Part shown: positions 1 through 11,531 of the stretch, one piece after another
Numbering within the stretch: position 1 is the stretch's first letter
Layout: each line of letters opens with the position of its first letter
Assembly (NCBI GenBank): GCA_001687465.1
Contig: LVLI01000148.1
Span: forward strand, 1-64,000
DNA: 64,000 nt
Source: Halocafeteria seosinensis
Lineage: Eukaryota > Sar > Bigyra > Bicosoecida
Direction of reading: 5' to 3'
The notes under the pieces: generated by a model
What the model saw: the letters and a program-made list of their open reading frames with translations, nothing else
Told to the model about the DNA's origin: nothing
Databases searched by the model: none
Position numbers and translations under genes: made by a program

Positions 1-1303
1 GGGGTCGGCCACCCGGACTGACCTGTTCGTTCGGTAAGACAGACACAATGGAGTACACACCGAAGGTGACTAACTTGGATCCTGAACTACGTACTATCCA
101 GTTGCAATGGAGTGCCCAATATGTCAAAGCCTCGCTCAGTTCGGACTGGTGTTGGCTTGAAGAAACTCCTTCCTACGGGAACAGGGATATACGTGGGGCC
201 TGAGAACGTAGGGAGCGCCGAAGCCAGATCTGTACCAAGCCCACAAACCAATTGTTCAGAACGCTTAGAGCTTCCTCTTACCTCGCGGGGCCTCCGTATA
301 TTCAGGAAATAGAGGCGAGCTTGATCCATCACTGGAATCATCATCTACGTTCATCCCAGCCTCGGTGTCCATTGGGGAGGCACTAAGAGCCGTTCTTGAC
401 GATGCTACATCGGTACGAAGTCCCGACATTCTCCTTAATATTTTGGAAACAATATGCCGCAAATATGTCTATCAAGACACCGGATTCCACAACAATCGTC
501 GTTTGAATTTTGGCAGAGTACTTGGAAACTACAAAAACGAAATCTGGGGGGCAAGAGAAGGGTCCCTTCCGTAACTTCAAGGTACCCTGCACAAAAAAAA
601 AAGGGCCCGGTTTACCCCCTTCGTTGATTACTGTATGCATGGTGTATGCAAGCCAAGTAAGCAACATTCTTTACCAGCGTTTCCATCATGATGGGATCAT
701 AATTCGTATGGAAAATAAATTTGTCCACTAGTGACCACCGCCGTCACCGGCACGTGGTCAGTGTGTGTGTGTGGTATCTGGTTAAGTAGTGTACCTGTGG
801 TGCTTTGGCATACTTGTTTTCCTTAGGTTAATGTATTGGTTGGAAAATTTGTCTCTCGCATGTGATGGTATGTAGCTTGCCAGGATGCGTTATCAGCGGA
901 TTCCAGTCTGCAAATTCGGAGTGCTCGGGGACCCATGATTGATCCGAGGAAGGTTCCACATAGCGCAAAAACGGAGCGACTGTAGTCGCAAAAGTTAGCT
1001 GGATCCTCGCCGTAAAGCAAGTTGCAACCGAAGCAAAACACACACTTCCTGGCTTCACTTCACTTCGTAAATGAAAGAAATGTTTATCGCTTATCTGGAA
1101 CAGCGAGTCCATTGAGAGTCCTCTCTCTCTTTCTAAGTCCACAGTGCAAATAGGTATAGATAGTAAGGTAGTACAAAGACAGTAGTGGTTGCTCTATTGC
1201 TTGCTGCTTGAGTTGGATATAGCAGCTAAGGGGTTGATGGCGTCTTGACTGGGTATGCCCAGGCGTGCTGATTTGAACGACACTTCGAAGTCCATCACCG
1301 GGA
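1..1303. other. Left-edge region without a confident gene
   Basis: No conserved protein is recognisable here. An open stretch on the + strand at about 299-574 has a protein-like composition (it includes SIGEALRAVLDDATSV and ILLNILETICRKY), but it has no clear start, splice partner or family. A second short + frame begins with an ATG at 48 and stops after 51 residues. On the minus strand a cysteine-containing frame at 823-1041 is also unassigned. Some of this could be exons of a gene that begins outside the window. A short GT repeat lies at about 760-772. Confidence 0.3.
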
Positions 1304-2464
1304 ATGTCACAGCGACGCTCTATACAAGGCAATCCGGAAAGATCCTTCACTTTGTCTTCTACCGGTTCATCTTCCTCGTCCACTCTTCATAGCCAGAAAG
1401 CCTTAGGTGGTGGTAAAGGGACCTGGCCAAGCGGCTTTGCTCGACGAAAACAGGTCTACGACCCCAACGCACCCAAGAAACGACCTCCGGGAAGGTTCCT
1501 TGGAAACAAGACAACTAAGAACGCAAGAGTGGGAAAGGCTTCGAAGGTCACAGAGGAGGGAGCGATGAGAAGTGCGGGAGTGGGCGGAGCCGGCACCGCT
1601 GCAGCCAGCTTTAGCGATTCAGACAGCGGCGCCGATACCGAGTCAACAAGTAGCTCAGGAAGCAGCTTGTACCCCAACAGCGTTACGGTAAGATCAGCGG
1701 AGAATTCCAAGGTGTCTGCAACTGAAACTGCTAGTGAAACAAACTCTGATATTGTAATGATGTCGTCTAACGAACACGAGAGCAGCGAGGCACCAACCGC
1801 TGCTAGCGAACAAACCAGCGCATCCGCTGACGAACGAAACAACGTAGCAGACACTACGCAAGAGGAACGCGATATAGTTGTTAAAGGTGGTGGATACATC
1901 ACAACGTTTGAGGACGGCCAAATTAAGATTCAACGGAACGCATTTGGTGAGAGTACGTATCACACTTTTCGTCTTGTACTGCCTCGGCCGTGTAATGCAA
2001 TGTTTGCCACCTCGCAGCTGTTTGCATGGAATGTGGCAATAACCTACAAGAGCACGATATCATTTTGTGCGATGGTTGCAACGAGGAATATCACAAGCGG
2101 TACGTAGCAACTCGCATGGTCTTTTAAGTGTCGCGCTACTTATTAATGAGATGTTTGTCGTCGATGCAGGTGCTTGACATCGAAGTTGGCAGTTGTGCCG
2201 AAGGAGGAATGGTTCTGTGGCAATTGCCTAGCAAAACAGCTTTTTGAGGTGGACACAGACTCGAATTTTGCGGACACCGACACGAAAATTCAACCAGTTC
2301 AACGACAAATTGATTTGGATTTCCTGTATTATGATCAGCTAGAGAAACGATCTCCAGAAGAGTCCACCACTGATTCTATACGGCGAACGATAGAGCAGTT
2401 TCCGCGGTTTGCCAAGGAAGACTTAGAAGCAATCCTAGCTCGCCACAAGCGAAAAGATAAATAG
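1304..2464 (+). CDS. PHD-finger protein
   Basis: Three exons, 1304-1946, 2018-2099 and 2170-2464, joined by GT..AG introns, give 339 residues. Residues 1-215 are serine, threonine and acid rich with a basic patch (KKRPPGRFLGNKTTKN). The spliced C-terminal part reads VCMECGNNLQEHDIILCDGC, then EEYHKRC and WFCGNC. This is the C4-H-C3 zinc ligand pattern of a PHD finger; the metal ligands and the invariant Trp two residues before the last cysteine pair are present. PHD fingers usually read histone H3 tails in chromatin complexes, so a nuclear chromatin role is inferred. An acidic tail follows the finger. Both splice junctions fall inside or just before the finger, which explains why no single frame shows it. 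The start is the first in-frame ATG; earlier exons cannot be excluded. Confidence 0.8.
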
Positions 2465-3159
2465 ACTAAAGAAAGGGAGCTGATGCCTATGAGTAGTCGG
2501 GGCATTTTTTGCTACGGGTTGGCAAGCCAGCGCTCTACTCTGCCGCGCTCCTCGTTCTTCCTCCAGAACCAATATGCACGCATCACATATTTCAACGGTC
2601 TGTCGCAACCGCCCTTAGCCCTAGCCTTCGCATGCCCCATCAGGGTCCTTTCGTATGTAATGATTTATTTCGGGCTTACGGACAGGGGAGAAAGACCACA
2701 TCCTGCAGTTACACCAGCAGTGCACTACAAAGTCCAACCCCTACCCTCCCTCTCTCTGGCTATTCCGCATGCCAGTCACGGAATATTGTGTTGTGTCACT
2801 AATGCACTCTGACTGTACAGTCGAATGCCAACGCTTGCAATACACGTCCGCGTCTGTCCGGTGCACAAAGAACCTCAGGACCGAAGCAACAACAGATACA
2901 TGCGGGGTCTGGCTCGCGTTCTAGGTGTTGTGCTGCCGGAACCAGTCGAGTCGCTGCTACATACTGTATGGCGTAAGCGGGAAGAGGTGCTCTGACTTCT
3001 CATGTTGAGACGAAGAATCATGTTGGTGGTCTTACGGACATTGACGTGCACTATGAAACACCGGTAATTAGTTTGCATTTCTCGTTTCTTTGTGTCCCAG
3101 GGTCATCATTCCATGCAAGTGTTTGATCGAATAGTTAAGCTGCACTATTCGTGAAACCA
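2465..3159. other. Intergenic, nothing recognised
   Basis: Several short overlapping open frames at 2483-2812 have no family resemblance and look like chance frames. I see no RNA gene or repeat. The stretch should contain the 3' end of the PHD-finger transcript. Confidence 0.4.
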
Positions 3160-3654
3160 ATGTGTGACCAGTACTGTACTTATCGATCTGCTGTACACAA
3201 CCAAGGCATAAAAATAAAGAAGATTCTTCTTGTGACACCAAAACAAGTAGAAAAAATCAAAGAGCACACTGGTGACATTGGTTGGCCGTATACTACGGGT
3301 TCAAACTACTTAAAGCTATGGCGACAATCATGTATCCGAAACATTTTCCGATACTTTCGCCAAGCCTATAGCTGTCCTTGGCAAGTCCTATTGATGAAGC
3401 TAGCGTCCCTTGATAGAGAAGTAATTCTAGCTGCTCTGACGCAGAAAGAACGGATAGACCTCGTTCGTGTCAATGTCTGGTATGATCGCCAAACTCTATA
3501 TTCTCTGAGGAGTCGAATCCTACCCGTATTTCTCTCTAGTAGGAACTACGTCCGGCAACATCTGTACATTCTAGAGGCAGAAACGGTGAAATATAGTCAT
3601 AACACAGTTAGACTTTGGTGTCCGGACACGGATCTAACTAAAAAGAAACACTAG
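3160..3654 (+). CDS. Orphan hypothetical protein
   Basis: A single open frame of 164 residues from an in-frame ATG. The composition is ordinary rather than low complexity: basic and aromatic residues are common (for example KIKKILLVTPKQVEKIKEH and WRQSCIRNIFRYFRQAY). I recognise no domain, signal peptide or membrane segment. The base composition is somewhat more AT-rich than in neighbouring genes. It lies between the PHD-finger gene and the 3' end of the TPR gene. It may be a lineage-specific gene, a remnant of a mobile element, or a chance frame; no homology supports it. Confidence 0.35.
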   Translation: MCDQYCTYRSAVHNQGIKIKKILLVTPKQVEKIKEHTGDIGWPYTTGSNYLKLWRQSCIRNIFRYFRQAYSCPWQVLLMKLASLDREVILAALTQKERIDLVRVNVWYDRQTLYSLRSRILPVFLSSRNYVRQHLYILEAETVKYSHNTVRLWCPDTDLTKKKH

Positions 3655-3751
3655 GAAGCATCAAATCGGATATGACCCACGCTCTGTTCTGACCTCTTTA
3701 TAGTTTGCACTACTGCAACACGTGCTGCATTTGTGCTTACGTGCCGTTCAG

Positions 3752-6700
3752 TTAGTGGACTACTTTATGCATGTGCTTTCCCGGTGCATCAATTCCCTTG
3801 TACCCAGTCCCAGGAGGGCTTTTCGTGCTTTCGCTGTTTCGGTACGGCAACGAACCTTGTTCCGCTTGAGAGTGTCCCTGTTGGCGATCAAGGGAGAGCG
3901 CCTTAGAATAATCTTCGATCGCTTTATCATACTGTCCTAGACTATCGTGAGTAGACCCGCGATTGAAGTGGGCGTTGGCATTGCTCGGATCAAGGTTCAA
4001 AACGCAAGTGAAGTCTTGGATCGCTGCGACGAACTCTCCTTTCTTGTCAAAACTAATTCCACGATTATGATACGCATGCGCATTCTCCGGGTCAATCTCT
4101 AGGACCCTACTGTAGTCCTTGATAGCGTTCTCGTACTGCCCGGACTTAGCATAGCAGTATCCGCGGTTATTCAAGGCTTTGACATTCTCCGGTTCAAGAG
4201 TGAGAGCCTGAGTATAATCATCGATTGCCTTAGCAAAATCTCCGAGCTTTCGCCATGAATAGCCTCGATGGTTGTACGCAGCAGCATTTCGTGGGTCTAA
4301 CTTTAAAGCAGCCTGCAACAAACGCCATGCGCAAACACAAGTTGAACGTCAAGAGTAACTCAATGTGAAAGGACGGATCGACATACTGTAAAGTCTTCGA
4401 TTGCTTCCTCATACTTTCCAATACTTCTGTAGTAAAATCCCCGATTATGTCTGTACACTCCATTGGATGGTTCAATGCTAATGGCCTTTGTCAAGTCGGC
4501 CACAACCTCCTCTTTCATACCCGCTCGGTCTTTTGCCAGGCCACGGCTATTATAAACACTAGCATTCTCAGTATCTAATTCAACAGCTCGGTCGAAATCC
4601 CTAATTGCATCCTCAATGCGGCCAAGTTTCTCATATACCGATGCTCTGTTGAAAAACGCATTCATGTTAGTTGGATCTATACTAACCGCCGTATCGTAGT
4701 CTTTCAGCGCCTCTGTGAGTCGGTTTAGTCGCTCATAGCAATAAGCGCGATTGTACACAGCCTTGAAATGATTAGGCATCCGTTCAAGAGCTTGGGAATA
4801 ATCGTTGATGGCTGCTTCGAAATTGCCTTGCTTTCTGTGGCAGAATCCTCGGTTATGATAAAAGTCCGCGTTGGATGGGAGTCTTTCGATGGCTTTCGAG
4901 AAATCTTCAATCGCACTTTCGAAGTCGTCATTTCTATCGTAGCTGATGCCTCTATTATAGTAAGCATAAGCATTGCTGGGATCAAGACGCAGCGCTGCCG
5001 TGTAGTCGCGGATAGCCTCCGAAAACCGTTCGATTTTGTCTAAAGCGAATCCCCTGTTAAAATATGCTTTAAAATGATTTGAATCGCAGTAAATAGCTTG
5101 CGTATAAGCTTCTATTGCTCCTCGAAAATCACCCTTCTTTCTACAGGCAAATCCCTGCGCGTGATACTTATCCGCATCGGCACTCTGCTGGATCGTTCGG
5201 AGTTGTTTCTGCGGAGACCTTTGCTTTGGGCTTCCTCTCGACCGTGTGCTGGAAGTAGTTCCATCACGAGGTTTCTCATCGCTGGCAAGGCCCTGAGAAG
5301 ATGGTGGGGTATTGTAGCTGCTAGGATGACCATGACTGCTGCTGTACGTAACATCCTTATCATAAGACTCCGACCATTGTCTTGCTTCTTCCATCTTAAG
5401 ATGACCGTCCCGTTCCGAATTGAAGCTTTGGTTGGCGCTGTCATTTGAAGCCTCATTCTCGACACCCCTGTAGGGACCATCCCTACCGTAGTTCAATGTT
5501 ACAGTTACAGAGTCATCAGTTGGACCTGTTGCTGTTGTTGCTGCACTCATAGCGGAATCTGCTCTGCCTCGTCTGTCGTTTTCAAACCCACCAGTGGCTT
5601 TGCTTTTTGAAACGGCAGTTCGAGGCATACCGTCGGTAGCTTTGGAGAGCGGAGTACCAAGCGGATCAAGTCCCTGATTCAATTGCTCTCTGGCCTGTTG
5701 CTCTCGCAGCTTAACATATTTTTCAGCCCCAACCAGAAAAGAGCCTTTTCGATTTTGCGCCGGAGATGTGATTGTTCCTTTCGGTGAGCTGGACGATCGC
5801 GCCTTATCCTTCGTTAAAGCCATGTTATAATCGTCGATTGCTTCAGAAAAATTCCCCATTCTGTTATGGCAAGCTGCTCTAGAGTAAGCGGCATTGACGT
5901 GATCAGGGTCTACCTTCAAAGCCTCCGTAAAATCCTCAATAGCCTGCTCCAAATTGCATGTGGTAGATAGAATGGTCCGAGTCCTCAACATGATGAATGC
6001 AGCCGTACTCACCTCTTCGGTGTTCCCTACCCGATCATTAGCAATCCCTTTGTTGTAATAAGCATGGACGTTCTGTCATCAGAACGCAATCAGGAGTGGA
6101 GGATGTACATATTCGGTAGAGTTGCTATGGTGACTTACTTCCGGATCCTGGTGTAAGACTAGCCGGTAATCCTCAACCGCCTCTCTATACATCTTCTTCT
6201 TCATGTAACTGCTAGCTCGAATAGAAAGGGCTTTAAAGCTATTTGGTTGCATTTCCAGCTGCAGGAAGACCGGAAAATGCATGATGACCACGTCGGAGGT
6301 CTTTGCAATGATGCCTACACACTTTACGGGTGCACTGTTCAATTAGCCTATCGACGTCCACATGTTTTCGATAGTAATACGTTCGATCTGGGTGTAGTTT
6401 GGCTGAATGCATTCAAAGATACCAACAAGTAGTTACCCAAACAATAATACGCAAACCAGAAACTTATTCTTTCTCCACGTACCCGCTTCTTCTACACCAA
6501 GGAAATCTTTTCTCTTGTACAACGCTCCCTGTGGTTTATCAATGTCGTCTTCAGCTGTAGTTCCATCATATTGCGAATATATGTGAATAAGCTTGACTTC
6601 TTGGCTCTTAAGTTCGGTTTGATCTTACCTCCATGAGAAGTGTGCCTTTCCTCTGAGTTTGGAGAGCCAGCTTCCTGGGAATATGTCGATCGTGGGGGCG

Positions 6701-7241
6701 TGAGATAGCTCGGGGTGGATTCAAACGATGTATCCGACTGCATCGATTTGCGATGCGGAGTCGTGGGGTAGTATTCCTCCTGATAGTTGGAACCAACTCC
6801 ATTGTATTCATGATTACGGCGGTACCTTGAGTTGCTGGCACTTCTGGACTGGGAACGCTCCTGTTGACTACCTTTATAATTCTGTTTTCTGGAGTAATTA
6901 GGTGCACCCGCGCGTTGCTGAGACGGAGCAGGGGGTGGCTGCTGTCTATTCTTCTCGTCTGGTTTTGCGGTTTTGCCTGCAGGACCCGTTCTAGAGGCTG
7001 GGTCATTGTTTTTGTGCCTCCCAGTCCGACTGGTGCTTCTATTGGCTTTGCGTCTATATGGTGTTCTCGAAGGCGAGGAGTCCCTCATAACGTTTCCGGC
7101 ATCCTTATTGGTGCTCCTAGCCTTGAGAGGGCTCTGGGGTTCCTGAAGAGCAGTTGTATTAGCGGGAGAGCCCCCCGAATTGCTGCTGAGAGGGGCCAAC
7201 GGAGGCTGCTGATTATGCTGAAATGACCTATGCGCCCACAT
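3752..7241 (-). CDS. Large TPR-repeat protein
   Basis: Seven exons on the minus strand (7241-6629, 6554-6483, 6402-6323, 6258-6139, 6072-6013, 5943-4387, 4312-3752) keep frame and give 1020 residues. Residues 1 to about 230 are disordered, rich in Ser, Arg, Gln and Pro. A first TPR block (about 265-365) is followed by a low-complexity linker and then a long second TPR block (about 585-975). Repeats have the classic spacing, for example AYYNRGISYDRNDDFESAIE followed by FSKAIERLPSNA. The RG..(Y/F)...G....AI.D(Y/F)..A pattern recurs at least ten times, every 34 residues. TPR arrays are protein-protein scaffolds and the partner cannot be read from sequence. Several introns cut the first TPR block, so short exons must be joined to see it. 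The start is the first in-frame ATG; a pyrimidine tract ending in CAG just downstream leaves an alternative first exon possible. Confidence 0.82.
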
Positions 7242-7487
7242 TATACACCACCTCCCACACGTTCCTGATGTCACGGAGTGCCTTTCCTAGAAGATCGTTT
7301 GTGAAAAAATGGCAAAATAAAGGAGCAGGAACGACTTTAACGAGCAGCGGGCCGTCGAAAATGGCGCGTTAAGGGCTATCTTCTGCAACTTGATGGCGGG
7401 ATTATCTCTACCACTGTTCTCCGACGATAACCATCAGTAGACGACAGACACAATTGATTCAAAACAATGAATGGACCTAGCTTGCTA

Positions 7488-7847
7488 TCAATGCGGAAGA
7501 CTTAAAGCAACGTAAACGTCTTTGTGGTGAATAGCCGGTTTGAGACGCGGTCTCGTTGCGACCGATCGGAGCTTAGCAGAAGCACCTTTGCCAACTGTCA
7601 GTTGGTTCGACAAACTGCCTTCTAGAAGTATACCCATCTTGCGCTCAGGGAGTTTGGTTAAGAAGATGGTTACGCATGGAACCGACGACGAAGCGGCCAT
7701 GGACGCAGTTCCTAAACTGGTTGCAAGTCGGTTGCAACTCCGGTCTGATGTACACCGTGCGGTAGTACATAATGGTACATACCAAGTAATTTTTCACTTG
7801 AAGGATTAATGTTGCGCCTACGTTTCGGTTCGGGATTCTTTTTCTTG
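7488..7847 (-). CDS. Possible small basic protein (5' part unresolved)
   Basis: Two minus-strand exons join cleanly: 7847-7783 and 7711-7488, with a 71-base GT..AG intron. The joined frame starts with a basic cluster (KKKNPEPKRRRN) that looks like a nuclear localisation signal. It then runs through KLLG into TASMAASSSVPCVTIF and ends with DVYVALSLPH. The first coding exon is not identified. If the intron is wrong, an ATG at 7700 in a good context would start a 70-residue protein. I recognise no family. It lies 246 bases upstream of the TPR gene on the same strand. Confidence 0.33.
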
Positions 7848-8291
7848 CTATCAGGAAGTCTCTTCCTTCGTACGTGTTCATTTAGCGCTTAGCATCCTAA
7901 GTTCTTGGAATCTGCGGTGCGGTGCCACAGACGTTGTCATTGTGGAATCAAAAAGGCGTGCCACCTGACGCAGACAATTCTGATGCATCTGCAACCTTTC
8001 CGTCTGGTTCTGGAAGAATACGTCGGTACGAAAAGAGAGACGTAAACCAGCACCCAGGATTCCTGACTCAATCGAGGTCCGACTCGAGTTGAAGTGGGGA
8101 GACACTGACACCACAAACTTCAATTTAGGCTGATTATGCAGTCCATTTCCTTTCCCAGCACACATCAATGTATTCAATCGGATTTGTATTATAGTTTCAT
8201 ACTTTTTCACCCCAAAACACGGGTCTATTTTAGTTAGGGAAAGCGTCAGAAAAGGGGGTAAAAGCAAGCGCCAAGTTCAACCAACTTAGCC
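7848..8291. other. Gap upstream of NSA2
   Basis: No assigned gene. On the minus strand an open frame at about 7878-8129 is protein-like (it includes LKFVVSVSPHFNSSRTSIES) and is preceded by a CAG acceptor-like site. It might belong to the small gene at 7488-7847, but I could not find splice sites that join them in frame. The NSA2 promoter must lie here. Confidence 0.3.
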
Positions 8292-9361
8292 ATGGTAAGC
8301 TATTTTCTTGCTTTCGCTCGTATATACCGTCTACACGATCCAACAACTTCTGCAGCCGCAAAACGAGCATACGGAAGAGTTCCAGAAGCGCCATGGAACG
8401 CGTCCTAACTTCCATGAGAAGGTGTACGTGGGGTATTCAAGGCAATTTCCACCGGATATCATGATGCTGTATACGTACTTGTTACTGTCCATAACAGGCG
8501 AAAGCAGGAGGCTCGTATGGCGCACAAACGATCTGAATACGCGCAGAATGTCAAAGGATTAAGAGCGAAGTTACACAATGAGAAACGATTTAAAGAGAAG
8601 GTACAGATGAAGAAAACGTAAGTGCTGGTTTTGATCACAGGCTGTCGAATGATGTGTACATCAAACGGCGGACATTTGTACTTGAACCGCCCTCTGCAGG
8701 AAGTCTACTCATGAAGAAAAGGAAGCGAAGGCTAAGAAAGAAGAGGCAGACAATGGAGCTGCCGTTCCAGCCTACTTGCTGGACCGTGAAAACACACAGA
8801 GGGCGAAAGTTCTGTCCAACACAATAAAACAGAAGCGTAAAGAGAAGGCTGGAAAATGGGAGGTACCGGTACCAAAGGTAAAGCCAATATCAGACGACGA
8901 AATGTTCCGCGTCGTCACTACAGGAAAGCGCAAAGGTACGAACGGAGGTAAACGAAACGAATCGCAGCACTGCAAACATTGTCTTTATATCGTCGTTTTT
9001 TGCAGCCAAGGCTTGGAAGCGCATGGTTACAAAGCCAACATTTGTTGGTGAAGGCTTTACCCGCAAGCCTCCAAAATATGAACGTTTTATCAGACCTTCG
9101 GGTCTTCGGTTTAAGAAAGCACATGTGACACATCCGGAACTACAGGCAACATTCCATCTAGATATCATCGGAGTCAAGAAGAACCCTTCGAGCAACATGT
9201 ACACTCAACTTGGCGTGCTGAGCAAAGGAACTGTTATAGAAGTTAATGTCAGTGAATTGGGGATGGTAACCACAAGCGGGAAAGTAGTATGGGGAAAATA
9301 TGCTCAAGTAACCAACAATCCAGAGTTAGATGGGTGTATTAACGCCGTGCTCCTCGTGTAA
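8292..9361 (+). CDS. NSA2: Ribosome biogenesis protein NSA2
   Basis: Five exons (8292-8294, 8356-8423, 8498-8617, 8700-8935, 9006-9361) give 260 residues, the same length as human NSA2. The protein is alignable along its whole length: [16 protein letters not shown] at the start, [19 protein letters not shown] and [19 protein letters not shown] in the middle, then [20 protein letters not shown] and [20 protein letters not shown] at the end. NSA2 is a nucleolar factor of pre-60S particles needed for ITS2 and 27S rRNA processing. Exon 1 encodes only the initiator ATG, so the remaining protein begins after a 61-base intron. The gene is convergent with PPIL2, with 72 bases between stop codons. Confidence 0.97.
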
Positions 9362-9400
9362 TATCGCACCGAAGCATTGGAATAACAACAGGCGAAACTA

Positions 9401-9456
9401 ATTTTACCAGCTACTGAAGTCACCAATCTTATTTTACCAGCTACTGAAGTCACCAA
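9401..9456. repeat. Tandem duplication at the PPIL2 3' end
   Basis: A 26-base block beginning attttaccagctactgaagt is present twice, at 9401-9426 and 9431-9456, 30 bases apart. The right copy contains the stop codon and last codons of PPIL2 (minus strand, ...GDFSSW-stop). The left copy would encode the same tail and stop again in the 3' untranslated region. It looks like a recent small tandem duplication in the gap between two convergent genes. Confidence 0.85.
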
Positions 9457-11340
9457 ACCCTGTTCGTTTGGGTTTATTAGGGACGTTTGCTTCTGGCTTT
9501 GACGGTATATCCTGCAAACGATTTTGTTTTGATGCATCCAAGTAGCGGCCTACAGAGCTTCCACTTGTTGCAGCACTAGAAGCTGCCGAACTACCCTTCT
9601 CTGCCGCATCAATCCGTTGCAAAGCAGCTTTTCGCTTCTCTTCCTGTTCTTTCGCAGCCTTATGCTCTTCGCGTTCTTTCTTTTCATTCTCAAAAGGGTC
9701 ATTATATATAATTGTGTCCAATATTTTTATCTCCTCCTTGGGTTTCTCCTTTTTATTGGTGGGGACATTTTCCATGGCACTCAGAGTCTGCATTCCACCT
9801 ACGACTCTTCCAAAAATAGTATGCTTGTTGTCCAGAGGCTGCAAAATAACCCAAATCCTTGAACGCTACCTAGCGGAAGGATCTCAGTATGGAACTTACC
9901 GGACAGCTCTTGAACGTTATAAAAAATTGACTAGTATTCGTGTTCTTGCCGCTATTTGCCATCGACAAAACTCCTCGCCCAGAGTGTGTTAATCTTGAAT
10001 CAAACTCATCCCGAAACGGCTCTCCCCATATTGATTCCCCTCCTTCGCCTGTCCCTTCCGGATCTCCACCTTGTATCATAAAGTTTCTTATACTCCTATG
10101 AAACACAGTATTCTTGTAGTATCCCCGGCGACATAGTCCAATAAAGTTTTCACATGTTCGAGGTACTATGTCGCAATGCAGCTCGACATTGATATTCCCT
10201 AAGTTTGTAACTATTCGTGCATATCCCTTTTCTTTCCGACTGCGGATTTTGCGCCACCAATCTTCCAGGATTCGCTCTTCAGGAATATCTTCGAGCCGCT
10301 GATGTGTAGTAGGATCGACAGACGAAGATGTGAAACTCCCACTCACTTCTCCGGTCGTCGATCGTTCGCTGAGGTCGCCAACTTCGGACGCCATATCATG
10401 TCTACGTCGTTTGACAGCTGACACGCTTTCACGGACTCCGACAGACTCGGCCTCCCGTTTACGCTCTTCAGCGCTGCTACTTACGTCCTCCAACACACGT
10501 TTTGCAGTTGTATTCATCTTTACAGTTGGCGTCTTTCCCGCGTCATCTTCTTTCGACTGATGACGGAAGCGAGTTATGTCCCGCCGTTTGACCATTTCCT
10601 CGTCATTTGGATTCTGTATGGTTATTATATCCTCCTTGCCGTTGAATGGTTCATCCGTCAAGAGGTCTTTGTAGCTCTTTGGTTTGAGACAAAGTTGGTG
10701 GACAGCGTCGTAGCTGTACACGTTACCGGTGGGTCGAATTGCCACAATATGCGAATGGTTGTTGAAAGCTTTGTAAGTGACGGGGCAGTACCATTCGCCG
10801 TCTTCATTCTTGTACATGTTTAAACGAATCAAGTCCTTCCCCAAGAGTTTCTTTCCGGTGACTGGACACTGCACGTTAGTAATAGATCACTCTCATTCTC
10901 TCTCTCTCTCTCTACTACACGCACAAAATTATTTTCCACGAACAAGCATGGTCTAGACGGACTTACTTGTTTGTGCTTCTTTATGTAGGGCACAATGGAT
11001 GTGAAATCGAACACCACGCCGTCTGGTGTGCAAACTGGGTTCTTGAACGGCGACAACGTCAGCGCACAGCAGTCAAATGGCAGTGCTGCATGGTATCATC
11101 CACAAATAAACAATTGTCATGCCACCACATGCGGTAGGCATCTTATGCAACATACGCTTGAAGGTCTGCTTCTTGTCCTTCCGGGCATCTTTGCCGCCAT
11201 ACAGCTCCTTCCATTCCGTCGAGGTAATAAAGAGACGGTCCTTGCTGTGCTGTAGTCATTCATATACTCAGAGCAGTGAATCATATGCCTGTCTATCTGT
11301 CATTATATCAGCCATGGAACCTTACCTGGTCCTTCCCCAT
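9434..11340 (-). CDS. PPIL2: U-box cyclophilin-type peptidyl-prolyl isomerase PPIL2
   Basis: Five minus-strand exons (11340-11326, 11249-11126, 11085-10967, 10868-9900, 9838-9434) give 543 residues. Order: a short conserved N-terminus ([14 protein letters not shown]), a split U-box region ([37 protein letters not shown]), an acidic linker, then a cyclophilin domain from about 290 ([58 protein letters not shown]). The protein ends FGDFSSW, as in animal PPIL2. PPIL2/Cyp60 is a nuclear spliceosome-associated protein with E3 ligase activity from the U-box. In the active site the FMIQGGDP core is present. Exon 1 holds five codons. An intron carries a CT-rich tract at about 10890-10912. It shares a 191-base divergent upstream region with the TraB gene. 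Confidence 0.96.
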
Positions 11341-11531
11341 CGTGGAGAGCTATTTCCGTCCACTACATGCAGTATAACCAGGATTGTGTAGATGTCCCAA
11401 GATAGGAATGATGGGTAATAGAACAAGTATAGTGTAATGCATGTATTCTGTCGTGAACGCAGAGCGTAAGTAAAACAATCCGCGTTTGTGGCGGTCTGGC
11501 ACTCTTTCAGAGACCATTGTAGATTGGGAAT
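11341..11531. promoter_or_regulatory. Divergent promoter of PPIL2 and TRABD-like gene
   Basis: Only 191 bases separate the start codons of PPIL2 (minus) and the TraB-domain gene (plus). Both promoters and both 5' untranslated regions must fit here, so a shared bidirectional promoter is inferred. I see no clear TATA box at a convincing position. Confidence 0.5.

Noticed and set aside
1456-1902. Minus-strand open frame over the PHD-finger gene
   Set aside because: It is the antisense of a Ser/Asp-rich coding region; its Leu/Ser/Val-rich composition is the expected mirror image.
10890-10912. CT-repeat as a possible regulatory GAGA-like element
   Set aside because: It lies in a PPIL2 intron near the acceptor and is adequately explained as a polypyrimidine-rich simple repeat.
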